NCBI RefSeq assembly: GCF_024700075.1
Contig: NZ_JAJONE010000004.1
Coordinates: forward strand, 124,001-188,000
From: Hymenobacter sp. J193
Lineage (GTDB): Bacteria > Bacteroidota > Bacteroidia > Cytophagales > Hymenobacteraceae
DNA length: 64,000 nt
Direction: 5' to 3'
The notes beneath the pieces were generated by a model that saw only the letters and a list, made by a program, of their open reading frames with translations, was not told the origin of the DNA and made no database searches. Numbering within the stretch: the stretch's first letter is position 1; every line of letters starts with the position of its first letter. Made by a program: the position numbers and the translations under genes. Below are positions 1 through 13,208 of the stretch, in pieces.

Positions 1-804
1 GCGGGCCAGCACGTCGTCGTGGGTGGCACCCTCGGCCAGCACCACGTGGGCGCTGAGGGCGTTGACGCCCGAGGTGAGCGACCAGGCGTGCAGGTCGTGC
101 ACAGCCGCCACGCCCGGCTCGGCCAGCAGGCCCTGGCGCAGGGCTTCCAGGTTCACCTCGGCCGGGGTGCCTTCCAGCAGCACGCCCACGGCCTCCTTGA
201 GCAGGGTCCAGGTGCGCGGCAGAATGAACAGGCCGATAAGGGCCGAGAGCAGCGGGTCGGCGTAGTACCAGCCGGTGGTGAGCATGATGATGCCCGCCGC
301 GATGACGCCGATGGAGGTGAGCATGTCCGAGAGTACCTCGAAGTAGGCGCCTTTCATGTTCAGGCTCTCGTCTTTGCCCTGGCGCAGCAGGTACATGCAG
401 TACAGGTTGATTACTAACCCCGCCCCGGCAATCCAGAGCATGGAGGTGCTTTCGACCTTGGGCGGGTCCAGAAAGCGGAAATAGGCCTCGTAGAGAATGT
501 AGAGCGAAATCAGGATGAGCACCACCGCGTTGGTGAGGGCCGCCAGGATTTCAAAGCGGTAGTAGCCGTAGGTTTTCTCCGGGGTGGCCGGCTTTTCGGC
601 GAAACGGATGGCCAGCAGGGCCAGCCCCACGCCGGCCACGTCGGTGAGCATGTGGCCGGCGTCGGCCAGCAGGGCCAGGCTGCCAGTGAGGTAGCCGCCG
701 ATGACTTCGGCCACCAGGTAGGCCAGCGTTAGGAAAAACACGATGGTCAGCTGGCGCTTGTTGCGCGAAGCGGCACTGCCGCTCATGCCGTGGGCCCCGC
801 TCAT
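1..804 (-). CDS. czcD: Cation diffusion facilitator (CzcD-like), 3' end outside window
   Basis: A cation diffusion facilitator, an inner-membrane antiporter exporting Zn2+, Co2+ or Cd2+ for protons. My minus-strand translation starts MSGAHGMSGSAASRNKRQL and continues into a first membrane helix, then LLADAGHMLTD, which carries the HxxxD metal site of helix II. Several more helices follow, then the cytoplasmic C-terminal domain with the typical VHDLHAW. 268 codons are visible; about 30 more should lie beyond position 1. The ATG at 804-802 overlaps the TGA of the upstream ATPase (ATGA), so translation is probably coupled. A second in-frame ATG lies at 786. It is the last visible gene of the minus-strand zinc/cobalt/cadmium cluster. 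Family assignment is firm; the exact metal is inferred from context. Confidence 0.93.
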   Translation of the reverse strand, partial: MSGAHGMSGSAASRNKRQLTIVFFLTLAYLVAEVIGGYLTGSLALLADAGHMLTDVAGVGLALLAIRFAEKPATPEKTYGYYRFEILAALTNAVVLILISLYILYEAYFRFLDPPKVESTSMLWIAGAGLVINLYCMYLLRQGKDESLNMKGAYFEVLSDMLTSIGVIAAGIIMLTTGWYYADPLLSALIGLFILPRTWTLLKEAVGVLLEGTPAEVNLEALRQGLLAEPGVAAVHDLHAWSLTSGVNALSAHVVLAEGATHDDVLAR

Positions 805-3062
805 GCTGATGGACCGGAATGATGGTGCGGGCCTTCGCGCAGCTCGCGGGGCATGGACTCAACGACCGACAGGTTTTTCTGGGCCAGTGGGGCAGCAGGC
901 GCAGCCGGTGGCGTACCGCCCGTGCCAGGCGTGGCGTAGTCCATGCGCTGGATGCGCACGGCGTTGAGAATGGCCAGCAAGGCCACGCCTACGTCGGCAA
1001 ACACGGCTTCCCACATGGTGGCCAGGCCGCCGGCGCCGAGGATGAGCACGATGCCCTTCACGATAAAGGCCAGCCAGATGTTCTGCCACACCACCGAGTG
1101 GGTGGCGCGGGCAATGCGCCGGGCGGTGGCAATCTTGCTGGGGTGGTCGGTCTGAATGACGACGTCGGCCGTTTCGATGGTGGCGTCGGAGCCCAGGCCG
1201 CCCATGGCAATGCCCACGTCGGCCAGCGCTACCACGGGGGCATCGTTCACCCCATCGCCCACGAAGGCCAGCTTGCGGCCCGCGTCCTTGTATTCCTGCA
1301 CGTAGCGGGCCTTGTCTTCGGGCAGCAGCCCGCCGTGGGCCTCGTCAATGCCCAGCTCCTTGGCCACGCGCTGGGTGATGCTGTCCTTGTCGCCGGAGAG
1401 CATCACGATTTTGGTGATGCCGTCGGCGCGCAGCTCCTGAACCGTGCGGGCGGCGTCCTCTTTGGGTGAGTCGGCCACGGTGACGTAGCCGGCGTACTTG
1501 CCATCCACAGCCGCCACCACGATGCTGTCCAGAATCTGGTCAACTTCAGTAGGATAAGGCACGCTGAATTTGGTCAGCAGCTTGGTGTTGCCGGCCAGCA
1601 CGTCTTTGCCGTCCACTTTACCGCGCATGCCGTGGCCGGAAATCTCTTCCACGTTCTCCACCGAAACGCCCTGCACCGCCGCGCCCACGTGCAGCACCAC
1701 GGCCTTGGCGATGGGGTGGGTGGATTTGGTTTCCAGCGCGCCCACCAGCCGCAGCAGCTGCGCGGACTCCAGGCCCGGCGCGGGCTGCACCTGCTGCACG
1801 GCAAATACACCCTGGGTGAGCGTGCCGGTCTTGTCCATGACTACCGTGTCGAGCTCGCGCATCACGTCCAGGAAGTTGGAGCCTTTGAAGAGAATGCCCG
1901 CTTTGGACGCGGCGCCGATGCCGCCGAAGTAGCCCAGCGGAATGCTGATGACCAGCGCGCAGGGGCAGGAGATGACCAGGAACACCAGGGCCCGGTAGAG
2001 CCAGGTGCGGAACACGTAATCGTCCACCACGAAGTAGGGCACCAGCACCAGCAGCACGGCCAGGGCCACCACGATGGGCGTGTAGACCTTGGCGAACTTG
2101 GTAATGAACTGCTGGGTCTTGGCCTTGCGGCCCACCGCGTCCTGCACCATGGCCAAAATGCGGGCCAGCTTGGTGTCCTTATAGCCGGCCGTCACGGCCA
2201 CCTGAATCAGGCTCTCCAGGTTGACCATGCCGGCCAGCACGGCCTCGCCGGCCTGCTTGGTCTGGGGCACGGACTCCCCGGTCAGGGCGGCGGTGTTGAA
2301 AGAAGCCGGGCCCTTGGTCAGCGTGCCGTCCAGGGCCACTTTTTCGCCCGGCTTCACCTCGATGGTGTCGCCGACTACTACCTCCTTGGGGTCGAGCACC
2401 AGCGGCTGCCCGTTGCGGATGACGGTGACTTCGGTGGCCTGGATTTCGAGCAGGGCCCGGATGCTGCGCTTGGCGCGGTTCACGGCCGCGTCCTGAAACA
2501 GCTCGCCCACGGTGTAAAACAGCATCACGGCCACGCCCTCCGGGTACTCCCCGATGGCAAAGGCCCCGAGCGTGGCGATGCTCATGAGCAGAAACTCGTT
2601 GAACACGTTGCCCGAGGGGATGCTGAGCACGGCGGCTTTCATCACCTTCCAGCCCACAAGCAGAAAGGCCACCCCGTACCAGGCCAGGCGCACGTATTTA
2701 GTAAACCAGGTTACGTCGTAGTAGTCCAGGGCCAGGCCGCCCAGCAGCAGGGCCAGGGCCACGCCGGGCCACAGGTAGGGGTTGGCACCCACCGGGCCGT
2801 GGTCGTGGTCGTCGCCGCTGGCGTGGTCGTGGCCGGCGTGCTCGTCGGCAGCCTGGCCGGCCAGGTCCACGACCTTTTTGCCGGCGGGGTGGTCGTGGCC
2901 TTCGTGGTCGCTGTGGTCGTGGCCGGGCACGTCGTGGCCTTCGGGCGCGGCGGCGGCTTCGGGCGTGAGCTGGTCGCGGCTCAGGGCGCCCACGTTTTCG
3001 AGCTTCGCCTGCTTGGCGGTGTTGAGCTCTTCGTCGGTGTTGGGGGAGGTTGGGTCAGGCAT
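801..3062 (-). CDS. zntA: Zn/Cd/Pb/Co-exporting P1B-type ATPase (ZntA/CadA type)
   Basis: An inner-membrane ATP-driven heavy-metal exporter of 753 residues. The P-type motifs are all present: TGES at 261-264, the transmembrane metal site CPC at 366-368, phosphorylation site DKTGT at 410-414, HP at 449-450 and GDGVND at 602-607. There is no CxxC HMA domain. Instead residues about 43-90 are rich in His and Asp (HDHSDHEGHDH, HAGHDH, GDDHDHG), and a short His run HHH stands near the C-terminus. His-rich tails of this kind are typical of zinc-type pumps. The gene lies in a minus-strand cluster with RND and CDF exporters and overlaps the CDF start by 4 bp. Zn/Cd/Co specificity is inferred from the tail and the neighbours; the family is certain. 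Confidence 0.95.
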   Translation of the reverse strand: MPDPTSPNTDEELNTAKQAKLENVGALSRDQLTPEAAAAPEGHDVPGHDHSDHEGHDHPAGKKVVDLAGQAADEHAGHDHASGDDHDHGPVGANPYLWPGVALALLLGGLALDYYDVTWFTKYVRLAWYGVAFLLVGWKVMKAAVLSIPSGNVFNEFLLMSIATLGAFAIGEYPEGVAVMLFYTVGELFQDAAVNRAKRSIRALLEIQATEVTVIRNGQPLVLDPKEVVVGDTIEVKPGEKVALDGTLTKGPASFNTAALTGESVPQTKQAGEAVLAGMVNLESLIQVAVTAGYKDTKLARILAMVQDAVGRKAKTQQFITKFAKVYTPIVVALAVLLVLVPYFVVDDYVFRTWLYRALVFLVISCPCALVISIPLGYFGGIGAASKAGILFKGSNFLDVMRELDTVVMDKTGTLTQGVFAVQQVQPAPGLESAQLLRLVGALETKSTHPIAKAVVLHVGAAVQGVSVENVEEISGHGMRGKVDGKDVLAGNTKLLTKFSVPYPTEVDQILDSIVVAAVDGKYAGYVTVADSPKEDAARTVQELRADGITKIVMLSGDKDSITQRVAKELGIDEAHGGLLPEDKARYVQEYKDAGRKLAFVGDGVNDAPVVALADVGIAMGGLGSDATIETADVVIQTDHPSKIATARRIARATHSVVWQNIWLAFIVKGIVLILGAGGLATMWEAVFADVGVALLAILNAVRIQRMDYATPGTGGTPPAAPAAPLAQKNLSVVESMPRELREGPHHHSGPSA

Positions 3063-3110
3063 GGGAATAAGAATGTCAGGGGTAAGAGTAAGGCGGCGGG
3101 CAGCCCGGGG

Positions 3111-3725
3111 CTACCAGTCCACGAAAAAGCCGGCCACGCCCACCAGCACGAGCACCGCGCCGGTCAGGCGCCGCTCGTGTTGGGCGAGCCCGTCCACGTT
3201 GAGGCGGCCCAGGCCGCGGTGGGCCAGCGCTACCAGCGCGCACATGGCCGACACGGAGGCCAGCAGGTACACGCTCATGAGCAGGGCCAGCGCGGCCGGG
3301 CCGTGGGTGCCGGCGGCCAGAAAGAAGGTCTGGATTTCCAGGCAGGGGGCCAGGAACATGGTGGCGGCCAGCCCCAGCACCACCCGCCGGCGCGGCGTGC
3401 GCTGGCGCACCGGCCGCGGGTCGGGGTGGGTGTGGCCGGGCCCGGAAAAGGCGTACAGCACGCCAATAACGATGAGCAGCAGCGGCGCCACCCAACCGGC
3501 AAACTGCTCGAAGCGGGCCGAAAGGCGCCAGCCGAGCAGCCCCAGGGCCAGCCCGATGCCCACGGTGCTGAGCACGTGGGCCAGCCCGGCCACCATCGTC
3601 ACCCCCACCGCCCGCCGCAGGGGCCAGCCCTCGGCGCGCGCCACGGCCAGCACGGGCGCCCAGTGGTTGGGAATGGCGGCGTGCAGCAAGCTGAGCACCA
3701 AAGCACCGGTGAGGAGTTCCAACAT
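3111..3725 (-). CDS. NicO/RcnA-like polytopic membrane protein
   Basis: A 204-residue membrane protein with about six hydrophobic segments. The start chosen is the ATG at 3725, 5 bp after the ynfA stop. The frame stays open further upstream, but that part lies inside ynfA and would need a GTG. Helix I contains HAAIPNHW, resembling the HxxxxDH-type motif of nickel/cobalt transporters of the NicO/RcnA group. A short His/Pro segment (GPGHTHPDPR) follows helix III, and APCLEIQTFF begins a later helix. Its place between ynfA and zntA in the same minus-strand run suggests a metal or metalloid export role. The NicO link is a motif-level inference; substrate is unknown. Confidence 0.6.
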   Translation of the reverse strand: MLELLTGALVLSLLHAAIPNHWAPVLAVARAEGWPLRRAVGVTMVAGLAHVLSTVGIGLALGLLGWRLSARFEQFAGWVAPLLLIVIGVLYAFSGPGHTHPDPRPVRQRTPRRRVVLGLAATMFLAPCLEIQTFFLAAGTHGPAALALLMSVYLLASVSAMCALVALAHRGLGRLNVDGLAQHERRLTGAVLVLVGVAGFFVDW

Positions 3726-3730
3726 ACGAG

Positions 3731-4060
3731 TTACGAACGGGGCCAGAACAGGATAACGGCCAGGCCGAGCATGATAACCGTCCCGCCCAACACATCGAAC
3801 CGGTCGGGCCGGAAGCCGTCGAAGTACCAGGCCCAGGCAATTGACATGACGACGAACACGCCGCCGTACACGGCGTAGGTCTTGCCGAAAGAAGTGGATT
3901 GCCACGTGGCCACCCAGCCGTACGCGACGAGCAGCCCGGCCCCCAGCAATCCTACCCAGGCCGGACGGTCCGCTTTGAGCCACTGCCACATCAGGTAGCC
4001 GCCCCCGATTTCGCAGAGGCCGGCGAGAAAAAACAGGAACAGGGGCTGCAGGTAGCTCAT
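3731..4060 (-). CDS. ynfA: YnfA family (UPF0060) small membrane protein
   Basis: A 109-residue protein made almost entirely of four hydrophobic helices. The patterns FFLAGLCEIGGGYLMW near the start and KTYAVYGGVFV in the middle are the two conserved blocks of the YnfA/UPF0060 family, which is small-multidrug-resistance-like in fold. Length matches the family (about 108). It sits directly ahead of the NicO-like gene (5 bp spacing) and after the RND adaptor gene (43 bp), so it is probably cotranscribed with the zinc/cobalt exporters. YnfA relatives have been linked to drug and metal tolerance, but a substrate cannot be read from the sequence. Confidence 0.85.
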   Translation of the reverse strand: MSYLQPLFLFFLAGLCEIGGGYLMWQWLKADRPAWVGLLGAGLLVAYGWVATWQSTSFGKTYAVYGGVFVVMSIAWAWYFDGFRPDRFDVLGGTVIMLGLAVILFWPRS

Positions 4061-4103
4061 CGGTTGGGATAAGGTGGATTGAACGCGTTTGCCGGCCGCG
4101 CGG

Positions 4104-5282
4104 CTATTCTTCCTCTTCGGCGTTTTTCATCTTGGCCAGCAGCGAGTAGGCGCCGTCCGTGACGAAGGTGGTCGTGGCCGCCACTCCTTCGGGCAGGGTG
4201 ACTTCGGTGAAGTTGTCCTCGCTGCGGCCCAGGGTTACCGGCACCAGGCGGTAGCGGCCGGCGGCTTCCACGGCAAAGGCGTAGTTCTTGCCCTCGAAGC
4301 GGACCAGGGCCGCGTCGGGCAAGGTCGGGGCCTGGGTGCGGCCGGTTTCAATCAGGGCCCGCACGTAGAGGCCGGGCAGCAGGGCGGGGTCGTTTTCCTG
4401 GTCCAAATGGCCGTGCACGCGCACCGTGCGGTCCTCGCCAATGGCCTTACCGACCAGGTAGACGCGGGCCGTGCGCTCGCGGCGCGAGCCGGCGGAGTCG
4501 CTGGCCAGCGTAAAGCGAATGAGTTGGTTCTTCTGCACCCGGGCCACGTCGCGCTCGAAGACGGTAAGCTCCACGTGCAGGTGCTCAGGGTCCACGATTT
4601 CAAACAGGGCATCGGTGGCCGTCACGGCCTGCCCCACCGTGACGTTGACCGTGCGCACGAAGCCCGCCCGCGGGGCACGGAGGCTGGCCGTGGTGACGAT
4701 GCGCCCACCCACGGGTAGGCCGGCCAACCGCAGCCGGGCCGCCTGGGCGTTGGTTTGCACCTGCAGGGCCCGATAATCGGCCTGGGCGCGCTGGTAGTTT
4801 TTCTGGGGGGCTACTTCCTGCTCGTAGAGTTCTTTTTGGCGGGCCAGCTCGGTGCGGGCGTAGTCGAGGCGGGCGCGGGTTTCGAGGTAGTCTTGCTGCA
4901 GGGTCACGAACTCGGGGTTGCGGATGGTGGCCAGCACCTCGCCCTTGCGCACGCGGGCCCCCTGCAGCAGCTCCGTATTCTCCACGAAGCCGCCCAGTGG
5001 GGCCGTGATGTTGACGGTGCTTTCTGGGGGCACGTCCAGGGTGCCGGTCACGGCCAGCCCTGCGCCCATGGGCCGATCGGTCAGGCGGGCGGTTTTCAGG
5101 CCCGCGGCCTGCTGTTCGGCCGCGGAGAGGGTCACCATATCGGAAGCTTCTTCGGCTTCACCGGCTTCACCGGATTCCTGGCCTTTGGCAGCGGGTTCGG
5201 CCTCCGCGGTTTCTTTCTTGTCAGCACCGCAGCCGGCCAGGGTTAGGCTGAGCAGCAGGAGTAGGGATGCAATCTTATTCAT
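4104..5282 (-). CDS. czcB: RND efflux periplasmic adaptor (CzcB/CusB type), lipoprotein
   Basis: A membrane-fusion protein of 392 residues linking the inner-membrane RND pump to the outer-membrane channel. It begins with a lipoprotein signal ending LTLAGC, so it should be anchored in a membrane by a lipidated Cys. An acidic low-complexity linker (residues about 25-50) follows, then a barrel-sandwich half (GAPLGG-type lipoyl part, GARVRKGEVLATI), a coiled-coil hairpin around residues 130-180, the second lipoyl half (APRAGFV) and beta-barrel/membrane-proximal domains. The C-terminus ends in Glu repeats. The gene follows the pump gene by 34 bp on the same strand, so the three functions of the efflux complex come from two adjacent genes. 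Confidence 0.93.
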   Translation of the reverse strand: MNKIASLLLLLSLTLAGCGADKKETAEAEPAAKGQESGEAGEAEEASDMVTLSAAEQQAAGLKTARLTDRPMGAGLAVTGTLDVPPESTVNITAPLGGFVENTELLQGARVRKGEVLATIRNPEFVTLQQDYLETRARLDYARTELARQKELYEQEVAPQKNYQRAQADYRALQVQTNAQAARLRLAGLPVGGRIVTTASLRAPRAGFVRTVNVTVGQAVTATDALFEIVDPEHLHVELTVFERDVARVQKNQLIRFTLASDSAGSRRERTARVYLVGKAIGEDRTVRVHGHLDQENDPALLPGLYVRALIETGRTQAPTLPDAALVRFEGKNYAFAVEAAGRYRLVPVTLGRSEDNFTEVTLPEGVAATTTFVTDGAYSLLAKMKNAEEEE

Positions 5283-5316
5283 GGAAATCGGGTCAAGTCA
5301 AAGAGTGGATGAGACT

Positions 5317-9720
<4,404 letters not shown>

Positions 9721-9915
9721 CCGTTGCTGTGGGGGTTAGGTCTAACACTTTCGAAAAAGACCCTGCGACCCGGCGGTTCCGGCTGCTAAAGCGGGAACGG
9801 CGGGGATGGAACGCACCCGGGAGCCAACGCCACGCGTTGACAAGCTCCGACGGGTCAACTCCGCTCGGGAGTTGGCCGCCCGGAGAGGGTGGTCAGCAGG
9901 AAAAAGAGGAAAGGG

Positions 9916-10245
9916 TTAGGCCTGGGGCGGCTGCCACACGGCCCCGAAGTCCCGGGTCGGAACGCCCACAATCAGCCGGCCGTGTTGGGGGCTGCTGCCC
10001 CACTCGGTCACCTGGGGGTACATGGCCAGGGCGCCACTGGTTAGCGTTACCACTACCCCGCCGCAGCAGTGGCACTGGCAGAGCGGCGAGCACCAGTCGC
10101 CCAGCGCGTCCGTGCTGCAGTCCGAATGCGTGGCCGCGGCCACCGTCGATTGGGCCTGGTCCTGGCACACGGTCACCTCGTCCGTGCAAGTCATGCAGGA
10201 GAGCAACGCGAAGTAGCAGGCAAAAAACAGGCTGAGCAGGCGCAT
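9916..10245 (-). CDS. Small Cys-rich exported protein (DUF6660-like)
   Basis: A 109-residue protein starting at the ATG at 10245 (MRLLSLFFACYFALLSC). The longer reading frame upstream lacks a credible start. The N-terminus is a hydrophobic signal sequence followed by closely spaced cysteines: CMTCTDEVTVC, DCSTD, then CSPLCQCHCCGG. Small proteins of this build are common directly ahead of CusA/CzcA genes in Bacteroidota, where they are annotated DUF6660; I recognise the pattern from its context and shape. Eight or more Cys suggest metal binding or disulphide-rich structure in the periplasm. A TACCTTCG element at 10253-10260 (minus) may be a promoter close to the start. Function unknown. Confidence 0.7.
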   Translation of the reverse strand: MRLLSLFFACYFALLSCMTCTDEVTVCQDQAQSTVAAATHSDCSTDALGDWCSPLCQCHCCGGVVVTLTSGALAMYPQVTEWGSSPQHGRLIVGVPTRDFGAVWQPPQA

Positions 10246-10338
10246 GATGCGGCGAAGGTAACAATTCCCGGGGGCCGGAGCTGCTTTTACCGCTAATCGC
10301 CGGCGAAGGTTCCCTCTCCAGCCCATTAGTTGGATTGG

Positions 10339-10818
10339 CTAACCTTCGGGTGAAGCTCCAGGCCCGCACTCCCCCGTTTGCTGAAAGACAACCAGGGCAT
10401 TCTCCCAGTGCGGAGTACCGAAAGCCCGCAGCAGCGGGACCAGCGCCGGGGTCAGGGCAAAGTGCAGCCGGGGACTGGTGCAGGCCAGCGTGGGGTTGTC
10501 GGGGTTGCGCAACACCAGGCCCGTGGCCACCAGCGGCCGCAGCACCTGTTCGCGCATGAGCAGGAACGAGTGCTCGGTGGATGCTTCGCGCCAGCCGTAT
10601 GCCGTGCGCATGAAGTCGCGAATGCCGCGGGCCATGCCCTTGCGTTCGTCGCTGGCTGCGGTCCACGGCGTGTCCGGGCCTACCCCGGCCAGGGCCAGCA
10701 GGGTCAGCCCGGCCAGCTTGCTGCGCAGCGGCGCGGGCAGGTCCAGGGCCGTCAGGATGCGCTGGGCGTCGGTGATGCGGGCGTGATAGATTTCCATGGC
10801 CGGGCCGGCAAGAGGCAT
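10339..10818 (-). CDS. Orphan BsuBI/PstI restriction-endonuclease-type HTH domain protein
   Basis: 159 residues with no signal peptide. The pattern ILTALDLP, LLALAGVGPDTPW, GIRDFMRTAYGW, then RPLVATGLVLRNPDNP and LRAFGTPHWENAL follows the N-terminal helix-turn-helix domain of BsuBI/PstI restriction enzymes almost from end to end, and the protein stops where the nuclease domain would begin. So the catalytic part is absent, and no cognate methylase lies nearby. It is squeezed between the barrel gene (6 bp away) and the Cys-rich gene, in the same direction. It may therefore act as a DNA-binding regulator or be a domesticated remnant. The start could be ATG 10818 or ATG 10797 (MEIYHAR). Domain likeness is from memory of the family pattern. 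Confidence 0.6.
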   Translation of the reverse strand: MPLAGPAMEIYHARITDAQRILTALDLPAPLRSKLAGLTLLALAGVGPDTPWTAASDERKGMARGIRDFMRTAYGWREASTEHSFLLMREQVLRPLVATGLVLRNPDNPTLACTSPRLHFALTPALVPLLRAFGTPHWENALVVFQQTGECGPGASPEG

Positions 10819-10824
10819 GAACTG

Positions 10825-11712
10825 CTAGCGCCGGAAGCTACATCCGAGAAAGTACGTGGTGGGCGTGTCTTTGGTCAGGGCCAGGTTGATGCCCGTGTCC
10901 AGCTGCAGGTTCTCGCCCAGGCGCAGCACGGGCCCGCCGTTGAGCGTGGCGCTCCAAGCGCGGCCCCGGGTGTCCCAGGCGGTGGCAATTTCCACGAAGC
11001 CCCCCAGGGTCTTGTACAAATCGTGGCCCACCGTTAGCGTGGGCGCCAGCTCCAGGAAGTGCTCCCGGGCTTCGCTGTCGCGGTTGAAAGTGGCCTGAAA
11101 CTGCGTGCCCAGGGTAAAATCGTGGGGCAGCTGCACCGAGAACGGCGTAACGATGCCGCCCTCCCAGGCGCCGTTGCCGCAGCTGCGGCCCGTGGGCAGC
11201 TTCACGAAGGGCATCAGGGCAAAGGCCGTGGGGCCCCCGTCGTTGCCCCACAGGTTGCGCTTGAGCCGCACGGTCACGTCGCCGAAGCCCGCCCGCCGGG
11301 TGCCCGTGTCGCCCTCGCCCTCCGTCTGCACGGTGTAGGACTCGACCACTACCTGCAGGTCCACGTTGTGGGTGAGCCCCATTTTCAGGTTGGCGTGGTT
11401 GAACCCCAGCTCCTGTTGCGCAACCGCCTGCCCCGCTAAGCGGGAGCGGCCCAGGCGCAGCACGTCGGTTTCCAGCTGGAAGTGGCCCGCGTCCACCGAG
11501 TAGGCGCTTTCCGTGGCGTCGGGCCGGTCGGTGCTCAGCGGCCGCATCAGGGCCCCGGGCACGGGCTTGAACAAGGTGTAAACCCGTTTGCGGGCCCGCA
11601 GCGTGTCCACGCCGGCGGGGTCCGGGGCGGGCAGCCCGGTGGGGGCTTGCGCCAGCGCGGACAGGCCACCGGTCAGCAGCAGGCCCAGGGAGAGAAGTCG
11701 AAATGCACGCAT
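10825..11712 (-). CDS. Outer-membrane beta-barrel 'transporter' (Phenol_MetA_deg-like family)
   Basis: A 295-residue protein with a signal peptide (LLTGGLSALAQA). The opening RPLSTDRPDATESAYSVDAG is the hallmark of proteins usually annotated as transporter or putative MetA-pathway protein, predicted outer-membrane barrels. The rest is amphipathic strands with an aromatic-rich end, finishing FLGCSFRR. It lies between mntH and the orphan HTH gene on the same strand (82 bp from the mntH stop, 6 bp to the HTH gene). It may let metal cross the outer membrane or only respond to envelope stress. Substrate unknown. Confidence 0.75.
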   Translation of the reverse strand: MRAFRLLSLGLLLTGGLSALAQAPTGLPAPDPAGVDTLRARKRVYTLFKPVPGALMRPLSTDRPDATESAYSVDAGHFQLETDVLRLGRSRLAGQAVAQQELGFNHANLKMGLTHNVDLQVVVESYTVQTEGEGDTGTRRAGFGDVTVRLKRNLWGNDGGPTAFALMPFVKLPTGRSCGNGAWEGGIVTPFSVQLPHDFTLGTQFQATFNRDSEAREHFLELAPTLTVGHDLYKTLGGFVEIATAWDTRGRAWSATLNGGPVLRLGENLQLDTGINLALTKDTPTTYFLGCSFRR

Positions 11713-11793
11713 AGAACACCGGAGCTAAAAGGCAAGGAGAGGGCGTCCCGGGACCAGGGCCCCGGCGAAACCAACCAGTAGCCAGGCGTTAGC

Positions 11794-13173
11794 CTAGCCG
11801 AAAAAAGTCTGCACGAGCAGGTACACGTTCAGGGCGATGATGATGCCCGACACGGTCCAGGCCGTAGCGTTGACCAGCAGGCCGTTGGCAAACACGCCCA
11901 TCTTGGCCCGGCTGCTGGTGAAGAGCACCAGCGGCACCACGGCAAAACTGAGCTGCAAAGACAGAATCACCTGGCTGAGCACCAGCAGCTGGCCGGTACC
12001 CTTCTCGCCGTAAATGAGCGTTACAATCAGGGCCGGTACCACGGCAATGCTGCGGGTAACCAGGCGCCGCAGCCAGGGCTTGAGCCTGATGTTGAGGAAG
12101 CCTTCCATCACAATTTGCCCGGCCAGCGTGCCGGTGAGCGTGGAGTTCTGGCCCGCCGCCAGCAGGGCCACCGCGAAGAGCATGCTGGCCGCGCCTGCCC
12201 CGAGCACCGGCGTGAGCAACTTGTGGGCGTCGTTGATGTCGGCCACGTTGTACATGCCCGTCTTGTGGAAGGTCGCGGCGGCCGTGACCAGGATGGCGGC
12301 GTTCACGAAGAAGGCCAGAAACAAGGCCACCGTCGAGTCGATGGTGGCGAACTTGATGGCCATGCGCTTGCCGGGCTCGGTCTGCTCAATCTGGCGGGTT
12401 TGCACGATGCTGGAGTGCAGATACAGGTTGTGCGGCATCACGGTGGCCCCCAGTATGCCGATGGCGATGTAAAGCATCTGCGGGTTGGTCACCACTTCGG
12501 GGCGGGGCACCAGCCCGCCGAGCATGGCCATGTAGTCCGGGTTCGAGACGATGATTTCGTACACGAAGCAGCCAAAGATGATGACGATGAGGCCCGCCAC
12601 GATGCTCTCAATAACCCGAAAGCCCTTGTTCTGGAAGTAGAGCACCACCAGCACGTCGAGCACCGTGAGCACCACGCCCCAGCTCAGGGGCAGACCGAAA
12701 AGCAGGTTCAGGGCAATGGCCGAGCCAATAACCTCGGCCAGGTCGCAGGCGGCGATGGCAATTTCGCAGAGCACCCAGAGCACCATGGCTACGGGCTTGG
12801 AGTAGTGGTCGCGGCAAGCCTGGGCCAGGTCGCGGCCCGTGACGATGCCCAGCTTGGCCGCCAGGTGCTGCAGCAGCATGGCGAACAGGTTGGAAATTAA
12901 AATCACAGACAGCAGGGTGTAGCCGTAGCGCGAGCCGCCGGCCAGGTCGGTGGCCCAGTTGCCGGGGTCCATGTAGCCCACGGCCACCATCAAACCGGGC
13001 CCCCAGAAGGCAAACAGCTTGCGCCAGAACGAGGCGCTGGCCGGCGGCACCTTGATGGAAGCGTACACTTCGCGCAGCGAAGGCGCGTTGCGCGGCTTGC
13101 GCCAGCCGGGCTCGGCGGCGACCGGGGCCGGCGTTACCGGCAGCGGCGCCGGGGGCATGAGTAAAGTTTCCAT
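11794..13173 (-). CDS. mntH: Nramp-family divalent metal transporter MntH
   Basis: A proton-coupled Mn2+/Fe2+ importer of the inner membrane with 11 predicted helices. Helix 1 contains the metal-binding DPGN (residues about 69-72) and helix 6 the MPHNLYLHSS signature, both diagnostic of Nramp/MntH. I use the ATG at 13173 (METLLMPPAPL), because the longer frame needs a TTG within the promoter. The result, 459 residues, has a Pro-rich cytoplasmic N-terminus of about 35 residues before the conserved core. Two DtxR/MntR-like palindromes lie 36-75 bp upstream, so manganese- or iron-dependent repression is likely. It is the only importer in a region otherwise full of exporters. Confidence 0.95.
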   Translation of the reverse strand: METLLMPPAPLPVTPAPVAAEPGWRKPRNAPSLREVYASIKVPPASASFWRKLFAFWGPGLMVAVGYMDPGNWATDLAGGSRYGYTLLSVILISNLFAMLLQHLAAKLGIVTGRDLAQACRDHYSKPVAMVLWVLCEIAIAACDLAEVIGSAIALNLLFGLPLSWGVVLTVLDVLVVLYFQNKGFRVIESIVAGLIVIIFGCFVYEIIVSNPDYMAMLGGLVPRPEVVTNPQMLYIAIGILGATVMPHNLYLHSSIVQTRQIEQTEPGKRMAIKFATIDSTVALFLAFFVNAAILVTAAATFHKTGMYNVADINDAHKLLTPVLGAGAASMLFAVALLAAGQNSTLTGTLAGQIVMEGFLNIRLKPWLRRLVTRSIAVVPALIVTLIYGEKGTGQLLVLSQVILSLQLSFAVVPLVLFTSSRAKMGVFANGLLVNATAWTVSGIIIALNVYLLVQTFFG

Positions 13174-13208
13174 AGCAGGAGGGATAGGGTGAGCCGGCAA
13201 GGTACAAT

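Noticed and set aside
1632..3878. Long His/Gly/Ala-rich open frames on the plus strand across zntA and neighbours
   Set aside because: Antisense shadows of real minus-strand genes; composition is that of reversed GC-rich codons and no start signal or homology is visible.
10339..10818. Calling a complete restriction-modification system
   Set aside because: No nuclease catalytic domain and no methyltransferase in the window.
13174..13200. TTG-initiated longer MntH
   Set aside because: The extension runs into the putative promoter; the ATG at 13173 gives a normal MntH.
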